From Nocardiopsis kunsanensis DSM 44524 (GTDB taxonomy: Bacteria > Actinomycetota > Actinomycetes > Streptosporangiales > Streptosporangiaceae): a stretch of 64,000 nucleotides of DNA. Below the pieces are notes generated by a model. It was given only the letters and a program-made list of their open reading frames with translations. It was not told the origin of the DNA and ran no database searches. The stretch's first letter is position 1, and each line of letters opens with the position of its first letter. A program made the position numbers and the translations under genes. The DNA lies in the NCBI RefSeq assembly GCF_000340965.1, contig NZ_ANAY01000001.1, positions 248,001 through 312,000 of the forward strand, written 5' to 3'. Positions 49,152 to 59,190 of this stretch are shown piece by piece.

Positions 49152-50023
49152 TCCTCGTCCATGCCCTTGGTCTCCGCCAACGAGCGCAACGTGTACGGCA
49201 CCAGGTAAGGCGCGTTGGGGCGCCCCCGGTAGGGCTTGGGTGTGAGGAAGGGCGCGTCGGTCTCCACCAGGATCCGCTCGGCCGGGGCCGCCTTGGCCGC
49301 CTCACGCAGGGACTCGGCACTGGCGAAGGTCACGTTCCCGGCGAAGCTCATGTAGTAGCCCTGCTCGGCGCAGACCTTGGCCATGTCGGCGTCGCCGGAG
49401 AAGCAGTGGAAGACCACTGTCCCGGGTGCGCCCTCTTCGCCCAGCACACGCAGCACGTCCTCGTGGGCCTCGCGGTCGTGGATCATGAGCGCCTTGCCGG
49501 TGCGCTTGGCGATGTCGATGTGGCGGCGGAAGGACTCCTCCTGCGCGCGTTTGCCCTCGGGCCCGGTACGGAAGGTGTCCATGCCGGTCTCACCGACCGC
49601 GACCACGTGCGGCAGCGCGGCCAGTTCGGCGATCTGCTCGACCTCGCGCTCCAGACCCTCGATGCCGACGCCCGCGCGGGCCTTGCCGGCCCAGTCGGTG
49701 TCGTCGACCTCCACCCCCTCGGCCCCGTCCCCGTGCACGATCCGCGGGGCCTCGTTGGGGTGCAGGGCCGCGGCCGCCCACACCCGTCCGGGGTGGGCCT
49801 CGGCGACCTCGGCCGCCCACTTCGACGACGGCAGGTCCACACCGACCTGCAGGAGCGGAGTCACACCGACACTCTCGGCGACCCCGATGATCTCCTCGAC
49901 ATCGGGCGTCTGCATGTCCATGTGGGTGTGGCTGTCGGCCACGGGGACACGCAGGGGCTCGGGGACCGGCGGAGGCGTCTGTCTGTTGCGTTCGTCGACG
50001 GCCTTGCCGCTGCGCTTGCCCAT
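49100..50023 (-). CDS. tatD: TatD family metal-dependent hydrolase (DNase)
   Basis: 307 residues; ATG at 50023 (MGKRSGKAVDERN). Metal ligands in family order: VADSHTHMD (HxH), VVAVGETGMD (Glu), KALMIHDREAH (His), TVVFHCFSGD (His) and ILVETDAPFLTPKPYRGRPN (Asp). This is the housekeeping TatD/YcfH type, a Mg-dependent 3'-5' nuclease. It sits downstream of metG, a very common actinobacterial order, with 86 bp between the genes. Its last codons form part of the repeat at 48986-49151. Confidence 0.93.
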   Translation of the reverse strand: MGKRSGKAVDERNRQTPPPVPEPLRVPVADSHTHMDMQTPDVEEIIGVAESVGVTPLLQVGVDLPSSKWAAEVAEAHPGRVWAAAALHPNEAPRIVHGDGAEGVEVDDTDWAGKARAGVGIEGLEREVEQIAELAALPHVVAVGETGMDTFRTGPEGKRAQEESFRRHIDIAKRTGKALMIHDREAHEDVLRVLGEEGAPGTVVFHCFSGDADMAKVCAEQGYYMSFAGNVTFASAESLREAAKAAPAERILVETDAPFLTPKPYRGRPNAPYLVPYTLRSLAETKGMDEDGLAAAVAENARRAFSF

Positions 50024-50109
50024 GCTGTCTGGTCCTTCCACGAAGGCGCCGGCGGGCGGTGCGCTCGGGGCGCCCGCCCACCGGCGCGGGTCCGGTGCTG
50101 CTGCTCGGT

Positions 50110-51978
50110 TCAGTCGATCTCGCCGCGCAGGCGCGCCAGTTCCTCCTCGACCACGGACTGGTCGAGCTTGGCGAAGAGCGGCCGGGGCCGCTCCAGCGGC
50201 GTGCCCGGGGTGATCGCCACCGAGGTCCAACGCGCGACGTCCTCGGAGTAGTCCCCGGTGATGACCGTGTAGTCCACGGCCTCCTCGGAGCCGCCGATGG
50301 TGTCGTGGCCGGTGGCCAGGTACGGCATGCCGCTCCACTGGCCCTGGCCGCCGAGCATGGCGTGCACCTTGTTGGCCGACTCGGGCAGGAACGGCGTGAG
50401 GAGCGTGTTGGCGTCCTTGACCAGCTGCAGGGCCACGTGCAGGACGGTGGCCATCCGCTCCGGGTCGGTCTTCTTGAGCGCCCACGGGGCCTGGTCGGAG
50501 ATGTACTTGTTGGCCTCGGCGACGGTGCGCATGGCCTCCTGCAGGGCGGCCTTGAACTGCGAACGCTCCAGGCGTGCGCCGACGGTGTCGAAGGCCGCGC
50601 GGGAGGCGGCCATGACCTGCTCGTCCTCCTCGGTGAGCGCGCCGGGCTCGGGCACGTGCCCGATGTTCTTGGCGGCCATCGAGATGGAGCGGTTGACGAG
50701 GTTGCCCCAGGCGGCGACCAGCTCGTCGTTGTTGCGGCGCACGAACTCGGCCCAGGTGAAGTCGGTGTCCTGGGTCTCGGGCCCGGCGGCCATGATGTAG
50801 TACCGCAGCGCGTCGGCGGAGTAGCGCTTCAGGAAGTCGCGCACGTAGATGACGACGCGGCGCGAGGAGGAGAACTTCTGCCCCTCCATGGTGAGGAACT
50901 CACTGGAGACGACCTCGGAGGGCACGTTCAGGCCGCCGAGCGGGCCGGGCTCGCCGCCCCGGTCGCCCTCGCCACTGGCGCCCAGGAGGATCGCCGGCCA
51001 GATCACCGAGTGGAAGACGATGTTGTCCTTGCCCATGAAGTAGAAGGAATCGGCCTCCTCGCTCTGCCACCACAGGCGCCAGGACTCCGGATCCCCCGTG
51101 CGCCGGGCCCACTCGATGGAGGCCGACAGGTACCCGATGACCGCGTCGAACCACACGTACAGGCGCTTGTTGGGGTTCTCGTCCCAGCCCTCCAGCGGGA
51201 TGGGCACACCCCAGTTGAGGTCGCGGGTGACCGCGCGCGGCTGGAGGTCCTCCAGCAGGTTCATGGAGAACTTGAGGACGTTGGGCCGCCAGCCCACCCG
51301 TCGCCTGCCACCGCCCTCAACGGACTCATCCGGCGCAGCCCCATCACTTTCCTTGCCCTTGAGCCACTCCCCCATCACGTCCGCGAAGGCCGGCAGGTCG
51401 AGCATGAAGTGCTCGGTGTCGATGAACTCGGGCGTCTCACCGTTGACGCGCGAACGCGGTCCGATGAGGTCGATGGGGTCGAGCTGGTTGCCGCAGTTGT
51501 CGCACTGGTCGCCGCGGGCGCCGTCGTAACTGCAGATGGGGCAGGTGCCCTCGATGTAGCGGTCCGGCAGGGTGCGGCCGTTCGAGGGCGACACGGCGCC
51601 CTTGGTGGTGTGGGTGAAGACGTAGCCGTTCTCGTAGAGCGTGGTGAACAGCTGCTGGACGACGGCGTAGTGGTTTCCGGTGGTGGTGCGGGTGAAGAGG
51701 TCGTAGGAGAGCCCGAGCCCGACCAGGTCCTCGGCGATGACCTGGTTGTAACGGTCGGCGAGCTCCCGCGGGCCGACACCCTCCTGGTCGGCCAGGACCT
51801 GGATGGGGGTGCCGTGTTCGTCGGTGCCGCTGACCATCAGCACGTGGTTCCCCGACATTCGCTGGAACCGGGAGAAGACGTCGGAGGGGACTCCGAAGCC
51901 GGACACGTGGCCGATGTGGCGCGGTCCGTTGGCGTAGGGCCAGGCGACCGCGGTCAGGATGTGGCGTTTCGACGACAT
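50110..51978 (-). CDS. metG: Methionyl-tRNA synthetase
   Basis: 622 residues; ATG at 51978. The class I signature HIGH is at residues 21-24 and the ATP-site loop near 365 reads [10 protein letters not shown], a KFSSS form of KMSKS. A zinc knuckle ([18 protein letters not shown]) lies near residues 146-163. The anticodon-binding helical domain follows ([20 protein letters not shown]). Length is normal for the MetG2-like group without a tRNA-binding extension. It charges tRNA-Met in the cytoplasm and is essential. Confidence 0.95.
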   Translation of the reverse strand: MSSKRHILTAVAWPYANGPRHIGHVSGFGVPSDVFSRFQRMSGNHVLMVSGTDEHGTPIQVLADQEGVGPRELADRYNQVIAEDLVGLGLSYDLFTRTTTGNHYAVVQQLFTTLYENGYVFTHTTKGAVSPSNGRTLPDRYIEGTCPICSYDGARGDQCDNCGNQLDPIDLIGPRSRVNGETPEFIDTEHFMLDLPAFADVMGEWLKGKESDGAAPDESVEGGGRRRVGWRPNVLKFSMNLLEDLQPRAVTRDLNWGVPIPLEGWDENPNKRLYVWFDAVIGYLSASIEWARRTGDPESWRLWWQSEEADSFYFMGKDNIVFHSVIWPAILLGASGEGDRGGEPGPLGGLNVPSEVVSSEFLTMEGQKFSSSRRVVIYVRDFLKRYSADALRYYIMAAGPETQDTDFTWAEFVRRNNDELVAAWGNLVNRSISMAAKNIGHVPEPGALTEEDEQVMAASRAAFDTVGARLERSQFKAALQEAMRTVAEANKYISDQAPWALKKTDPERMATVLHVALQLVKDANTLLTPFLPESANKVHAMLGGQGQWSGMPYLATGHDTIGGSEEAVDYTVITGDYSEDVARWTSVAITPGTPLERPRPLFAKLDQSVVEEELARLRGEID

Positions 51979-52192
51979 GCCCCAAGACTAAAGGTGCCCG
52001 GGCACGGCGCGGTACTCCTGCACGAAGGCCTGTGCACGACGGGGACCTGTGCACAAGCCTCCCGTCCGGGGCCGGAGAGGGAGGTGGTTCCTGAGCGGCC
52101 GGGCGTTGCCCTTATGCTCGGCTGCACGACGGCACGTGCCGCCGGGGCCCGTGGCGTCGAGACGAGACAGCCCCGGCCCTTCACGCGAGGCG

Positions 52193-52642
52193 GTGGTCAC
52201 CACGGTTACCCGTGCTGTACCCCGTCCTGCCCGATGCACCACGGCTCTGGTCGCGAGCGTGGTGCTGCTCGTCGTCCTGAGCGCGCCCTCGGCCTCATGG
52301 CTGCAGGTGCGCCCGGCGGAGGGGGCCATCCCCTCCTACGGCGTGGCAAGTGTGTTGCACGACCCGCACGACCGCGGCGCGCAGGCCGCCGCGGCTTCGG
52401 CCGACCGGGGCGAGGACGCCGACGAACAGGTCACGTTCTCGGCCTCGTCGGTCTGCGATCAGCGTTCGCCCGTGCGCGACCTCCCCGACGCGCTCCCCAG
52501 CCGCATGCTGCGGCTGGTGCTGTGGGACCAGCCCTGGTGGCCGAGCGACCCCCCGCGCGTCGACCCCGTTCCCGAACTGGGCGTGCCGGAGGACCTGCCA
52601 CCGACCCGGGCTCCGCCTCTCACCGCGTCCACCGCCACCTGA
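52193..52642 (+). CDS. Secreted or membrane-anchored small hypothetical protein
   Basis: 149 residues from GTG at 52193 with GCGAGG just upstream; the longer frame from 52049 lacks a site. An N-terminal basic stretch and one hydrophobic helix (TTALVASVVLLVVLSAPSAS) form a signal peptide or anchor. The outer part has no cysteine pair or motif I know and is rich in Pro, Asp and Arg (LWDQPWWPSDPPRVDPVPEL). Divergent from metG and upstream of secDF. Function unknown. Confidence 0.55.
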   Translation: MVTTVTRAVPRPARCTTALVASVVLLVVLSAPSASWLQVRPAEGAIPSYGVASVLHDPHDRGAQAAAASADRGEDADEQVTFSASSVCDQRSPVRDLPDALPSRMLRLVLWDQPWWPSDPPRVDPVPELGVPEDLPPTRAPPLTASTAT

Positions 52643-52724
52643 CCATCCCCGGCTCACCACCCCCGACACGGTTCGTACCGGGTGAGGGGCCGGTCACCCG
52701 TAACCGCAGTGAGAGGTTCACCCC

Positions 52725-55418
52725 TTGTCCAGTCAAACGGGATCGGGGGCGCGCTGGACGCGCGCTCTGATATCCCTACTCGTCATCGTCGTCGCGTTCG
52801 GCGCGGCGTGGTTCATCCCGCCACGGCTCGGCCTCGACCTGAGCGGCGGTACACAGATCGTTCTGGAGACCCAGGACGGCAAGGACGGCACGGTCGCCGA
52901 CTCCGAGAACACCGACCAGGTCCTGGAGGTACTGCGCCAGCGCATCGACCGCCTCGGTGTCGCCGAGGCGAACATGTCGCGTTCCGGTGAGAACCGGATC
53001 ATCGTCGAGCTCCCCGGTGTCCAGGATCCGGCCGAGGCGGCCGAGATCGTCGGCCAGACCGCCCAGTTGACGTTCCACCCCGTCCTGGGTGTGGAGCAGC
53101 AGAGCGGCCAGGGGATGCCCGGAGGCGGCATGCCCGGCGGTGGGATGCCCGGAGGCGGCATGCCGGGCGGCGGCATGCCCGGCGGCGGAGGCGACTCCGC
53201 CCAGGCACCGGCCGACGAGGCCCGCGTACCCTCCGACGGCGGAGGAGAAGGCGGCGGGGGAGAAGCCCCGCCCGAGGGCGGGATGCCCGAAGGCATGGAG
53301 GACCTCGAGGGCATGATGCCGCCCCAGCAGCAGGGCGGTGGCGGCCAGCCGGCCGAGAACCCCGAGGACGTCGTCACCACACTCACCGACGACGAGGGCA
53401 CACCGCTGCAGCTCGGTGAGGCCCAGATCCAGGGCGACCAGGTCGCCAGCGCCGAGTCCCTGCTCAACCCGGAGAACCGCTCGCAGTGGCAGGTCAACGT
53501 CGAGTTCGAGGGCGAGGGCCGCGACCAGTGGGCGAACCTGACCGGTGACGCCGCTTGTAACCCGGTGGGCGACCCCAAGCGCCGTGTCGCGATCGTGCTC
53601 GACGAGCAGATCATCTCGGCACCGCAGGTCAACGAGGACATCGGTTGTGACGTCGGTATGCCCGGCGGTTCCACGACCATCACCAGCCAGGACTTCACCG
53701 CGGAGACCTCCGAGGAGCTGGCGGTGCTGATCGAGGGCGGTTCGCTGCCGCTGCCGGTCACCGAGGTCCAGCGCCAGACGGTCGGCCCGACCCTGGGCGA
53801 GGAGGCCATCAACGCCAGTGCGATCGCCGCGGTGCTGGGCATCGCCTTCACCGCGCTGTACATCACGGTCGTCTACCGCCTCGTCGGTTTCCTGGCGTCG
53901 CTGGCGCTGGCCTTCTACACGCTGATCGCCTACGGCATGCTCGTCGGGATCGGGGCCACACTCACCTTGCCGGGCCTGGCCGGTTTCGTGTTGGCGATCG
54001 GTATGGCCATCGACGCCAACGTGCTGATCTTCGAACGAGCGCGTGAGGAGTACCAGCGCCAGAGCAACAACTACGAGGCCAACAAGTCGGCCGGGCTCAA
54101 GGACGCCACCGACGACGAGACCGAGGACGCCGAGGCGGGTGTGCTCAAGCGGCGCAGGCGCCGTGCGATCCCGCCGAACCTGGAGAAGGGCTTCGTCGAG
54201 GGCACCAAGAAGGCCTGGAGCGCGGTCCTGGACACCAACATCACCACGCTCCTGGCCGCGGCGCTGCTGTTCTTCTTCGCCTCCGGCACCGTTCAGGGCT
54301 TCGGTGTGACCCTGAGCATCGGTACCGTCGCGTCGATGATCTCGGCGCTGGTCATCGCCCGGGTCTTCGTCGAGTGGGCGGTGCGCCGCGCCGTCATCAA
54401 GAAGCACCCGGCGATCACCGGTATCAGCCGTATCGGCAGGGTCCGCGAGTGGCTGGTCCGTAAGAACCCGGACCTGATGAAGTTCCGCAAGTACGGCCTG
54501 ATCGTGGCGGCGCTCATCGTGGTCACGGCCGTGGCCGCCCCGTTGGTCCGCGACATCAACCTCGGTGTGGAGTTCACCGGTGGACGTGTCATCGAGTACG
54601 ACGTCACCGGTGACCAGTCCATCAGCGTGGACGAGGCACGCGACGTCGTCTCCGCAGCGGACTTCCCGGGCTCGGGTACCGCTGTGGTGCAGGAGTCCGG
54701 CGACGCCGACCTGTCGGTGCGCACGGGCGACATCAACGACGACGAGATGGCCGGCATCACCGAGGCGCTGTCGGACGCGACCGGCGGTGTCGAGGTCTCC
54801 TCGGACAACTTCATCGGCCCGAGCATGGGTGAGGAGTTGCGCAACCAGGCGATCATCGCCCTGGGACTGGCGCTGATCGCGCAGATGGCCTACCTGGCCT
54901 GGCGTTTCCGGTGGTCCTTCGGTGTCTCCACGATCCTCTCGCTCGGCTTCAACATCCTCCTGGTCGTGGGGATGTTCATGTGGCTGGGCAAACCGATCGA
55001 CGGGATCTTCCTCGCCGCGACACTGAGTGTCATCGGTTTCACCGTCAACGACACGGTGGTGGTCTTCGACCGTGTCCGCGACGAATGGGCCAAGGACGAG
55101 AAGTCGAAGTTCTCGGCCATCGCGAACCGGGCGATCATCAACACCCTGCCGCGTACGGTCAACACCACGGTCGGCGCGTGGATCATCCTGGGCTTCCTCA
55201 CCTTCCTGGGTGGGTCCTCGCTCCAGGACTTCTCCATCGCCATGCTGGTGGGGCTGACCACGGGTGTGGTCTCGACCGTGTTCGTCGCGGTGCCGCTGTC
55301 GATCTGGTTGCAGCGGTGGGACAGGACCCCGCCGCCGCACGTGCTCCGTGAGCGCAAGGCCAAGCAGCGCAACGCCGCGAAGGCCGCACGCGACCAGGAC
55401 GACGGCGCCGTGGTCTGA
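52725..55418 (+). CDS. secDF: Fused protein-export protein SecDF
   Basis: 897 residues from TTG at 52725 (GAGAGG at 8 nt). SecD half: GLDLSGGTQIVLETQDG, a periplasmic P1 domain, and six membrane helices with AIGMAIDANVLIFERAREE. SecF half from about residue 560: GVEFTGGRVIEYDV and NDTVVVFDRVRDEW. Both Asp-bearing motifs of the proton-driven export motor are intact. Most actinobacteria I know keep secD and secF separate. The P1 domain carries an insert with five GMPGG repeats (53111-53190) and an acidic Met/Gln-rich stretch. It powers late Sec translocation together with SecYEG. Confidence 0.92.
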   Translation: MSSQTGSGARWTRALISLLVIVVAFGAAWFIPPRLGLDLSGGTQIVLETQDGKDGTVADSENTDQVLEVLRQRIDRLGVAEANMSRSGENRIIVELPGVQDPAEAAEIVGQTAQLTFHPVLGVEQQSGQGMPGGGMPGGGMPGGGMPGGGMPGGGGDSAQAPADEARVPSDGGGEGGGGEAPPEGGMPEGMEDLEGMMPPQQQGGGGQPAENPEDVVTTLTDDEGTPLQLGEAQIQGDQVASAESLLNPENRSQWQVNVEFEGEGRDQWANLTGDAACNPVGDPKRRVAIVLDEQIISAPQVNEDIGCDVGMPGGSTTITSQDFTAETSEELAVLIEGGSLPLPVTEVQRQTVGPTLGEEAINASAIAAVLGIAFTALYITVVYRLVGFLASLALAFYTLIAYGMLVGIGATLTLPGLAGFVLAIGMAIDANVLIFERAREEYQRQSNNYEANKSAGLKDATDDETEDAEAGVLKRRRRRAIPPNLEKGFVEGTKKAWSAVLDTNITTLLAAALLFFFASGTVQGFGVTLSIGTVASMISALVIARVFVEWAVRRAVIKKHPAITGISRIGRVREWLVRKNPDLMKFRKYGLIVAALIVVTAVAAPLVRDINLGVEFTGGRVIEYDVTGDQSISVDEARDVVSAADFPGSGTAVVQESGDADLSVRTGDINDDEMAGITEALSDATGGVEVSSDNFIGPSMGEELRNQAIIALGLALIAQMAYLAWRFRWSFGVSTILSLGFNILLVVGMFMWLGKPIDGIFLAATLSVIGFTVNDTVVVFDRVRDEWAKDEKSKFSAIANRAIINTLPRTVNTTVGAWIILGFLTFLGGSSLQDFSIAMLVGLTTGVVSTVFVAVPLSIWLQRWDRTPPPHVLRERKAKQRNAAKAARDQDDGAVV
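53111..53190 (+). repeat. In-frame 15-bp tandem repeat in secDF
   Basis: About five units encoding GGMPG, varying only at third positions (GGAGGC, GGCGGT, GGCGGC). It lies in the extracytoplasmic part of the SecD half and is expected to be flexible. Confidence 0.8.
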
Positions 55419-55447
55419 CGCCTCCCCAGAGGTGCACCACACACACC

Positions 55448-55482
55448 GGGCCCGGTCTCCCCTTCGTCGGGAGGCCGGGCCC
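55448..55482 (+). terminator. Terminator after secDF
   Basis: GGGCCCGG-T-CTCCC pairs with GGGAG-G-CCGGGCCC around a 7-nt loop, 30 nt after the stop. It also serves the convergent AIM24-like gene. Confidence 0.8.
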
Positions 55483-55503
55483 TCGTGCGTCCGCCCTGGG
55501 GCG

Positions 55504-56166
55504 TCAGCTCTGTTGCTGGGCCGCCTGAACCCCTTCGGAGGCCTGCACGAGCACGAAGCCCTGCCCCTCCAGGGCGAGCTGGAAGGCCTCGCCGCTGCCC
55601 CGGCCGATGATCGCGCCCGCCTTGAAGGTGCTGCGCACGCTGGTACTCAGAGTGCTGGACCAGGCAACGACGGCCTGGGTGTCGACGAACGTGGGCTGGT
55701 CGACGTTCAACAGCACGGGCGAGCCGTGGCAGACCACGGCCACCCGGCCGGAACCGGTGAAGACGGTGTTGAAGAGCCCTCCGGCGACCATGCCGGCGCC
55801 CTTGACCTGGCCGATGTCCCAGTCGAGGCCCGACTCGAAGGCCAGGACGTTGGCTCCGTTGACTGTGAGGGACTCGTTCTCCAGGTCGATGAGGTGGACG
55901 TCCCAGGCCTCGTGCGCGAGGAACACGTCGCCCCGGCCGGAGACACGCATGAGTGGCAGCCCCTCACCCGTGAGGGCCTTTTTGAAGAACCGCCCGACAC
56001 TGCCGGATCCCTGGTAGGAGAAATCGACATCGCCCTGGTAGGCGACCATGGACCCCTGGCGGGCGAGGAACTCCCCCTCCAGGCCCACCTTGAGCATCTT
56101 TCGGTTCTGCAGGTGCATGCCCCGGTAGGCGCTCTCCTGTGCCTTCTCGAACAGTTGGCTACGCAC
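55504..56166 (-). CDS. AIM24 family protein
   Basis: 220 residues from GTG at 56166, with an AGAGAGGGAGAG site upstream. The beta-rich fold typical of AIM24/TIM-barrel-unrelated DUF124 proteins is seen in LEGEFLARQGSMVAYQGDVD, FFKKALTGEGLPLMRVSGRG, DVFLAHEAWDVHLIDLENES, and GLFNTVFTGSGRVAVVCHGS. Bacterial members have no settled function; the name comes from a yeast mitochondrial protein. Convergent with secDF. Confidence 0.85.
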   Translation of the reverse strand: MRSQLFEKAQESAYRGMHLQNRKMLKVGLEGEFLARQGSMVAYQGDVDFSYQGSGSVGRFFKKALTGEGLPLMRVSGRGDVFLAHEAWDVHLIDLENESLTVNGANVLAFESGLDWDIGQVKGAGMVAGGLFNTVFTGSGRVAVVCHGSPVLLNVDQPTFVDTQAVVAWSSTLSTSVRSTFKAGAIIGRGSGEAFQLALEGQGFVLVQASEGVQAAQQQS

Positions 56167-56254
56167 AGCTCTCCCTCTCTTCGGCGCGTGGTTCAGGGGC
56201 TCCGATGCGCCGGGTGCGTTCCGGTTCCTTCGTCCCGTTACGGGCGGACACGCC

Positions 56255-57139
56255 TCAGTACTGGGAGGACGTCTCGCCGATGCCGTGCACCAGGTCGTAG
56301 ACGTGCCGTTTGCGCACCCCGGTCTCCTTGGCCACACGGGCGATGGCGTCCTTGCGGCGCACGCCCTCCTCCTCCAGGTCGGCCACGGCCGCTCTCAGGT
56401 GTTCGTCGCTCGTGTCGGCGGGTGCGCGCCCCGCACCCTCCACCACGACGGAGATCTCCCCGCGCACTCCGGCCCCGGACCACTCCGCGAGTTCGGCCAG
56501 AGTGCCGCGACGGACCTGTTCGTGGGTCTTGGTGAGCTCCCGGCACACGGCGCCGCGGCGGTCGGCGCCGAAGGCCTCGGCCATCGCGGTGAGGGTGGCG
56601 GCGATGCGGTGGGTGCTCTCGAAGAAGACCATGGTGCGCCGTTCAGCAGCCATGTCGTCCAAGTAGCGGGCCAGCCCCTTGCGGGGCGGGAACCCTTCGA
56701 AGCAGAACCGGTCGGTGGGCAGGCCCGAGACGACCAGTGCGGTGGTCACGGCGGAGGGCCCGGGGATCGCGGTGACGGGGATGCCCTCCTGTGCGCAGGC
56801 CGATGCCAGCCGGTAGCCCGGGTCGGAGACCCCCGGCATGCCCGCGTCGGTGACCACGAGGACGTCGCCGCCCTCTCTCAGCCCGGTGAGGAGTTCTGCG
56901 GAGCGCTTGGGCTCGTTGGCGTCGTAGTAGGAGACCACGCGGGCGCCCTCCTCCCCGCCGATCCGGATCCCCGCGCGTCCGGCGAACTGCTTCAGACGGC
57001 GTGTGTCCTCGGCCGCGACGACGGCCGCGGACTCCAGCGCGCGCAGAAGCCGAGGTGGTGCGTCCTCCAGGTTCCCGATCGGCAACCCCGCGAGCGTGAG
57101 CGTCCCGAACCGCCGCTCATCACCGACTCCCTCAACCAC
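56255..57139 (-). CDS. rsmI: 16S rRNA (cytidine(1402)-2'-O)-methyltransferase
   Basis: 294 residues from GTG at 57139. The tetrapyrrole-methylase fold with RsmI motifs is clear: GTLTLAGLPIGNLEDAPPRL, VVAAEDTRRLKQF, VVTDAGMPGVSDPGYRLA, TAIPGPSAVTTALVVSGLPT and CFEGFPPRKG. It 2'-O-methylates C1402 in the ribosomal decoding centre using SAM. It is divergent from the protein mannosyltransferase gene, a conserved actinobacterial pair. Confidence 0.95.
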   Translation of the reverse strand: MVEGVGDERRFGTLTLAGLPIGNLEDAPPRLLRALESAAVVAAEDTRRLKQFAGRAGIRIGGEEGARVVSYYDANEPKRSAELLTGLREGGDVLVVTDAGMPGVSDPGYRLASACAQEGIPVTAIPGPSAVTTALVVSGLPTDRFCFEGFPPRKGLARYLDDMAAERRTMVFFESTHRIAATLTAMAEAFGADRRGAVCRELTKTHEQVRRGTLAELAEWSGAGVRGEISVVVEGAGRAPADTSDEHLRAAVADLEEEGVRRKDAIARVAKETGVRKRHVYDLVHGIGETSSQY

Positions 57140-57252
57140 TGTGATCCCCGTTCTCTCGCGCTACGGTTGGCCTGTCACGCCACCCGAAACCTGGTTTCGT
57201 GGTCCGTCCGGAACACGGACCGCCATCTTTCGTCCCCAACGTACGAGTTGAG

Positions 57253-58890
57253 ATGACCACCACCGCCACATCTTCCGCGTCAGGCCCAGACATGCCACCT
57301 CCATTCCGGGGCGACTCCCTCCGCGCCCGCTTCCTCCCGGCCATCCCCGTCCCCCGGTGGCTCGGCTGGCTGGCAGCGGTGATCGTCGCGGCTTTCGCCG
57401 GCGCCCTGCGCTTGGTCGACCTCGGCGAGCCCGCACGCATCTACTTCGACGAGACCTACTACGCCAAGGACGCCTACGGGCTCCGGGCCCACGGTCACGA
57501 GCACCAGACGGTCGAGAACGCCGACGACCTCCTCGCCCAAGGACAGCAGGAGATCTTCACCGGCACCGGCGACTTCGTCGTGCATCCGCCCGTCGGCAAG
57601 TGGCTGATCGCACTCGGTGACTGGCTGTGGTCGCTGTTCCCGTTCGGTTCGACGATGACCCCGGAGGGCTGGCGCTTCGCGGCGGCCCTGGCCGGGATGC
57701 TCTCGGTGCTGATCCTGGTGCGGCTGGCGACCCGCCTCACCCGGTCACTGCTGCTCGGGTCGGCCGCCGGCCTGCTGCTGGCGCTGGACGGCCTGCACTT
57801 CACGCTGAGCCGTATCGCCATGGTCGACATCTTCCTGACCCTGTTCGTGCTGGCGGGTTTCGCGTGCCTGGTCATCGACCGGGACAAGACCAGGGAACGG
57901 TGGGTCCGCCTCGCGGAGGCCGGGGTGGACGTCACCACCGTGGGCTGGCTCGGGATGCGCTGGTGGCGCCTGGCCGCGGGCCTGTGCTTCGGCCTGGCGG
58001 TCGGGACGAAGTGGTCGGCCCTGTTCTTCCTGGCGGTCTTCGGCCTGCTCACGGTGGCGTGGGACTACGGCGCGCGTCGCAGCGTGGGCCAGCGGCGCCG
58101 TACCTTCCTCCGGTGGTTCGGCATCGACGCGGTACCGGCGTTCGTGCAGACCGTCGTGGTGACCGGGCTGGTGTACCTGGTCTCCTGGTCGGGTTGGCTG
58201 TTCACCTCGGGCGGGTACAACCGCGACCACGCCGCGGGCACGGCCCCGGACTGGCTTCCCGGCTTCCTGGCCACCCCGTACGAGGCTCTGGCCGCCCTGG
58301 CCAATTACCACAGCCGGATGATGGAGTTCCACAACGGGTTGACCAGCGACCACTCCTACATTTCCGCTCCGTGGGAATGGCTGGTCATGCGTACCCCGGT
58401 GATGTTCCACTACGACGGCGAAGCCGTCGGGTGCGGCACGGGCGACTGTGTGACCTCGGTGGTCTCCATCGGCACCCCGGTCCTGTGGTGGATCAGCCTG
58501 GTGGCGAGCGTGGTCGTACTCGCCTGGTGGCTCACCCTGAGGGACTGGCGTGCCAGTGCGGTCCTGACCGGTGTGGCCGCGGGGTGGATCCCGTGGCTGG
58601 CCTTCCCCGACCGTCCGATGTTCCTGTTCTACGCGCTTCCGATGCTGCCGTTCCTGATCCTGGCGGTCGTGCTCATGCTCGGCCTGGTCATGGGGGCCGG
58701 GGAGGAGAGCCCCAGATTCGCTCCGTACACACGGGCTCTGGGCGGTGTGGTCTTCGGTGTCGTGCTTCTGCTCGTCGTGGCGAACTTCGCCTATCTCTAT
58801 CCGGTGATGTCCGCGTATCCGATGGACGAAGGGCTGTGGCGCGAAAGGCTGTGGTTCGACGTCTGGATCTACGGGAGCGGCGGCTCCTGA
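57253..58890 (+). CDS. Dolichyl-phosphate-mannose-type protein mannosyltransferase (GT39)
   Basis: 545 residues from ATG at 57253; an upstream in-frame GTG at 57199 is less likely. RIYFDETYYAKDAYGLRAHG holds the catalytic Asp-Glu of the PMT family near residue 58, and FVVHPPVGKWLIALGDWLWS is the second conserved loop. About eleven membrane helices follow. It moves mannose from polyprenyl-phosphate-mannose to Ser/Thr of proteins leaving the cell through Sec. Its nearness to secDF is consistent with that coupling but may be chance. Confidence 0.93.
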   Translation: MTTTATSSASGPDMPPPFRGDSLRARFLPAIPVPRWLGWLAAVIVAAFAGALRLVDLGEPARIYFDETYYAKDAYGLRAHGHEHQTVENADDLLAQGQQEIFTGTGDFVVHPPVGKWLIALGDWLWSLFPFGSTMTPEGWRFAAALAGMLSVLILVRLATRLTRSLLLGSAAGLLLALDGLHFTLSRIAMVDIFLTLFVLAGFACLVIDRDKTRERWVRLAEAGVDVTTVGWLGMRWWRLAAGLCFGLAVGTKWSALFFLAVFGLLTVAWDYGARRSVGQRRRTFLRWFGIDAVPAFVQTVVVTGLVYLVSWSGWLFTSGGYNRDHAAGTAPDWLPGFLATPYEALAALANYHSRMMEFHNGLTSDHSYISAPWEWLVMRTPVMFHYDGEAVGCGTGDCVTSVVSIGTPVLWWISLVASVVVLAWWLTLRDWRASAVLTGVAAGWIPWLAFPDRPMFLFYALPMLPFLILAVVLMLGLVMGAGEESPRFAPYTRALGGVVFGVVLLLVVANFAYLYPVMSAYPMDEGLWRERLWFDVWIYGSGGS

Positions 58891-58896
58891 CAGGAG

Positions 58897-58928
58897 CGGG
58901 GCGGCCCTCGGGCCGCCCCGATTCCTTT
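58897..58928 (+). terminator. Terminator after the mannosyltransferase gene
   Basis: Perfect 11-bp GC stem (CGGGGCGGCCC / GGGCCGCCCCG) with a 2-nt centre, then ATTCCTTT. Confidence 0.85.
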
Positions 58929-59190
58929 ATCCCCCCGAACGCCGGAAATCAATAGTTTCGTGCAGCCGAAACAGGACAATCCAACTCGGAACTTGACCGA
59001 GAAAACCCTCGGCAAGTGCACACTCTCCCTGATAGCGTCAACCATTGGTTGCTGTTGTTGTTTCCATGGATGCCCCAGGGCCTCGCGGAACTTCACGCGG
59101 GCGCTTTATCGGGGGATGTCTCGTCGGTCAGCGCCCGGCGACCCGGGACCAGCAAGGTGCGGTTCCGAAGCAGTCCCCAAGGGAGAGCAG

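Noticed and set aside
53111-53190. Regular repeats taken at first for a CRISPR or satellite
   Set aside because: Units are 15 bp, directly adjacent and in frame, encoding GGMPG; no spacers. No CRISPR array or cas gene was found anywhere in the window.
52776-55442. 888-codon open frame antisense to secDF
   Set aside because: High GC makes stop codons rare on the opposite strand; the product is low-complexity and secDF explains the region.
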